A stretch of DNA of 64,000 nucleotides from Saprospiraceae bacterium. Lineage in GTDB: Bacteria; Bacteroidota; Bacteroidia; Chitinophagales; Saprospiraceae. Location: positions 1-64,000 of the forward strand of contig JALHLK010000008.1 in NCBI GenBank assembly GCA_022844565.1, in the 5' to 3' direction. The notes under the pieces are model-generated. The model searched no databases. It had not been told where the DNA came from and was given only the letters and a program-made list of their open reading frames with translations. Below are positions 62,189-64,000 of this stretch, one piece after another; position 1 is the stretch's first letter; each line of letters opens with the position of its first letter. The translations under genes were made by a program, and so were the position numbers.

Positions 62189-62986
62189 TTAATGAAAATG
62201 ATCCAACTTAAACATTGCAGTATAGTTATCTGCTACATTGACAGAAAAAGGATTAAACATAGTAGTATGGTTTGTGGCGATACTAACATTTGTTTTACCA
62301 TTCATCACCTTTGATGCATCAACAAAAATATGTGCATGTGGTGTTTTATTCTCTTTTACAGTGAATGGATCTTCAGCAGTTAAGGTGATTTCCTTAATGT
62401 TATTAATCGTTTTTGAGTTTAAGCCACCAAATCCACCAATATGAAATCTAAACCCTCGTTGACCGGTAGTCTGATTTAATGGGGCGGCTGGACTTGTTCC
62501 TTCCATTTTTAGAAAAATATATCCAGAATTCCACGACCAATACATTCCTTGCGCAGCGCCTCCCACGTCCAATGCACCTGTTCTTTCAGATACATCCATC
62601 GTATTTCTCATACTATCTACACCGATTAGGTATTTTATATTTGTATACTTTCCTTGAGGAATTCCACTAATTGTAAATTTTTGGCTTGCTGGATCATTGT
62701 GCTTTACAATGAAATAACTCTCTTTCTGTGGTACTATGAAAACTTCTCCATTCTCTTTTGTTAATTTGATATTGGATATAAAATAATCAAATTGAGAAAC
62801 AGTGTGCTCCTCCCCCATCGCATTTTTATAGGTTTGAGAATTTAACACTAACCTTTGTCCATCATAAAGATTTTCGAATTCCAACTCCAAACTTCCTAAT
62901 ATATTTTCATCCAACTCTTTTGTACAGCTAGATATAGAAATCATTATTCCTGATAAAACTAATATTTGAAAAACTATTTTTTTCAT
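62189..62986 (-). CDS. mbnP: MbnP-like copper-binding lipoprotein
   Basis: Lipoprotein of 265 residues with lipobox SISSC (Cys21). Matches the MbnP family: QFDYFISNIKL near 65-75, the MYWSWNSGYIFLKMEG block (Trp150 and Trp152), FRFHIGGFGG (His182) and PHAHIFVD (His217, His219). In characterised homologues a Trp is oxidised to kynurenine by MbnH and takes part in copper binding; one of the two Trp here is the candidate. First of three co-directional genes with the mbnH-like gene and the CDAC barrel gene. Symbol by family resemblance. Confidence 0.82.
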   Translation of the reverse strand: MKKIVFQILVLSGIMISISSCTKELDENILGSLELEFENLYDGQRLVLNSQTYKNAMGEEHTVSQFDYFISNIKLTKENGEVFIVPQKESYFIVKHNDPASQKFTISGIPQGKYTNIKYLIGVDSMRNTMDVSERTGALDVGGAAQGMYWSWNSGYIFLKMEGTSPAAPLNQTTGQRGFRFHIGGFGGLNSKTINNIKEITLTAEDPFTVKENKTPHAHIFVDASKVMNGKTNVSIATNHTTMFNPFSVNVADNYTAMFKLDHFH

Positions 62987-63323
62987 TTGTAATTTATTTT
63001 AATATTTTAATAAAGGTATTTTATTCAGAATTATGTACTGAATAGGTATTGATTAAATAATAGATTAATCTAAATGACTAAATTTCATTTAGAAACCCAA
63101 ACAATAGAATAAGCCTTAATAGTAACTAAATGATCTTAGTGCTCCGTCAAGTTAAAGATCTAAACTATGTTGTGAGATATTTTTGGATAGATTGAGGCAA
63201 AAACGTAGATGAACTGGATAGTTCAGCGAGGCTTTTTAACGAAAAGATATTCAAAAAGAGCCACAAATAATTAGTTTCTTTTTCTGGACAGAGCAATAGT
63301 TACTTTACGCAAAAAAATCTTTA
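62987..63323. other. Regulatory spacer upstream of the mbnP-like gene
   Basis: No gene seen. Close to mbnP lies a possible operator: AGGTATT repeated at 63014 and 63044 around an inverted pair ATTCAG (63023-63028) and CTGAAT (63038-63043), plus a perfect palindrome TAGATTAATCTA at 63061-63072. Further up, 63120-63300 contains a short hairpin GAACT-GGAT-AGTTC and looks like a non-coding repeat. Confidence 0.4.
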
Positions 63324-63722
63324 TTAAAATATCTTGGGAGGATCTAATGGGCCATCGAGATACCCATTATGATTACGAAGTAAATGAGATGGTATTTTTT
63401 CAGTATCAATCGCTGAAAAAGTGGACCAAACTAATAGGTCCTCCTCCTTTTGTTCAAAGTATAAGTTTTCAAATAAATCCAGTATTTCTACAATCTGTTG
63501 TTGCTTTTTTTCGGACTTTTTTTGAGTGCTTGCTGCCAATTTTTTCATTAACACACACTGCCCTTTACAACTCAACTCTGGTCGATCTTTATTGATACAA
63601 AGTGTGTTGGCATAATACGTTTGATTGGCAAGAAAATCCACAAAAATAAATGATGTATAACTCAATTCTGCCAACAAGCAGATCAAGCTAAAAACAACCA
63701 CTATTTTTGAGAAATATGCCAA
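63324..63722 (-). CDS. Small membrane protein with three-Cys motif, linked to the copper locus
   Basis: 132 residues. One N-terminal membrane segment (residues 6-20, VVVFSLICLLAEL). After it comes LCINKDRPELSCKGQCVLMK with Cys42, Cys52 and Cys56 and Met59, then a Lys/Gln-rich helix and an end DGPLDPPKIF. Small proteins with a CINK-x-RPxLxCxGxC pattern recur near metal-uptake genes in Bacteroidota; the Cys and Met residues suggest Cu(I) binding, which is inference. It is transcribed towards the mbnP-like gene, with 337 bases between. Confidence 0.7.
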   Translation of the reverse strand: MAYFSKIVVVFSLICLLAELSYTSFIFVDFLANQTYYANTLCINKDRPELSCKGQCVLMKKLAASTQKKSEKKQQQIVEILDLFENLYFEQKEEDLLVWSTFSAIDTEKIPSHLLRNHNGYLDGPLDPPKIF

Positions 63723-63739
63723 TTTTTTACTTTATGCCA

Positions 63740-63747
63740 CAAAGTTA
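63740..63747 (-). promoter_or_regulatory. -7 motif of the three-Cys protein gene
   Basis: Minus-strand TAACTTTG matches TAnnTTTG, 17 bases from the ATG. An inverted repeat AACTTT-CGT-AAAGTT lies upstream at 63803-63817, in a place suitable for an activator or repressor. Confidence 0.45.
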
Positions 63748-63881
63748 CATTAAATTTTTAAATGACATTGATGATTTTAGTCATGTTTTGAAATGACTTT
63801 TTAACTTTCGTAAAGTTAGTTACAAAATTTGAGGAGAAGATTTTTTTGGATAGAAAAACTGACAATATTCAATTTACTTAA

Positions 63882-63889
63882 TACCTTTG
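63882..63889 (+). promoter_or_regulatory. -7 motif before the partial gene at the window end
   Basis: TACCTTTG matches TAnnTTTG, about 19 bases before the TTG at 63909. Confidence 0.35.
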
Positions 63890-63908
63890 TAATAGTATTT
63901 TTTTTAAT

Positions 63909-64000
63909 TTGAAAGATAGCATCCATATAGTTCTTATATTTTCTATCCTATTTCAGTTGATGAGTAAGGCCAATACTTTTTTTACTTTTTTTAAAAACCA
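63909..64000 (+). CDS. Partial gene with signal-peptide-like N-terminus, cut by the window end
   Basis: From TTG 63909 (or ATG 63960) the frame reads KDSIHIVLIFSILFQLMSKA and continues to the last base. It looks like the beginning of an exported protein, but only about 30 codons are present and no family can be named. Confidence 0.35.
   Translation, partial: MKDSIHIVLIFSILFQLMSKANTFFTFFKN

Overview
The window looks like a chromosomal segment of an AT-rich Bacteroidota bacterium, most likely a Saprospiria/Cytophagia-type lineage. The evidence is a SusC/SusD pair, a secreted protein with a gliding/type IX secretion C-terminal domain, a GldE-type protein, a DUF4105/Lnb protein, an alkane monooxygenase, and many copies of the Bacteroidota -7 promoter motif TAnnTTTG. 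No tRNA, rRNA, CRISPR array, prophage or complete insertion sequence was recognised. The lineage call is inference from gene content; no marker comparison was possible.

Region by region. 0.2-4.7 kb: gyrB, a repeat- and hairpin-rich intergenic region, a prohibitin-like lipoprotein, then two tandem paralogous small-RNA-like units. 4.7-14 kb: AraC regulator, a divergent gamma-glutamyltransferase with a class V aminotransferase, an Lnb-like protein, a decayed antitoxin reading frame, and the divergent oxyR/katG peroxide-defence pair. 14-24.8 kb: GHL10 glycosidase-like lipoprotein, LptC-like lipoprotein, T9SS cargo, radical SAM protein, GldE/CorC-type protein, a flavodoxin-fold reductase, a Crp-type regulator and a DUF4403 lipoprotein. 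25-31 kb: a 42-bp tandem repeat and an RND efflux operon (adaptor, pump, TolC), followed by an AlkB-type monooxygenase. 32-43.4 kb: an unusual TPR-AAA ATPase with an unknown partner, typA, dnaE, two RNA methyltransferases and a MocA-like nucleotidyltransferase. 43.6-57 kb: serine hydrolase, SusC/SusD, rfbA, polyprenyl synthase, nucleoside-type transporter, SDR and DUF429.

57-64 kb holds the most interesting locus: a TonB-dependent receptor and a lipoprotein converge, on a shared bidirectional terminator, with a minus-strand group made of an MbnP-like lipoprotein, an MbnH/MauG-like di-heme protein and a Cys-containing outer-membrane barrel, preceded by a small membrane protein with a conserved-looking three-Cys motif. 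In methanotrophs MbnH converts a tryptophan of MbnP to kynurenine to create a copper site, so this is read as a copper-handling locus without any visible methanobactin genes.

The strongest non-coding signals are the tandem small-RNA units at 4074-4597, a 128-bp repeat present twice in inverted orientation 11 kb apart (92 percent identical, no gaps), and a possible MITE-like element at 2721-2949. Several reading frames lack an ATG, or their longest start overlaps the -7 promoter motif; in those cases a downstream start is proposed.
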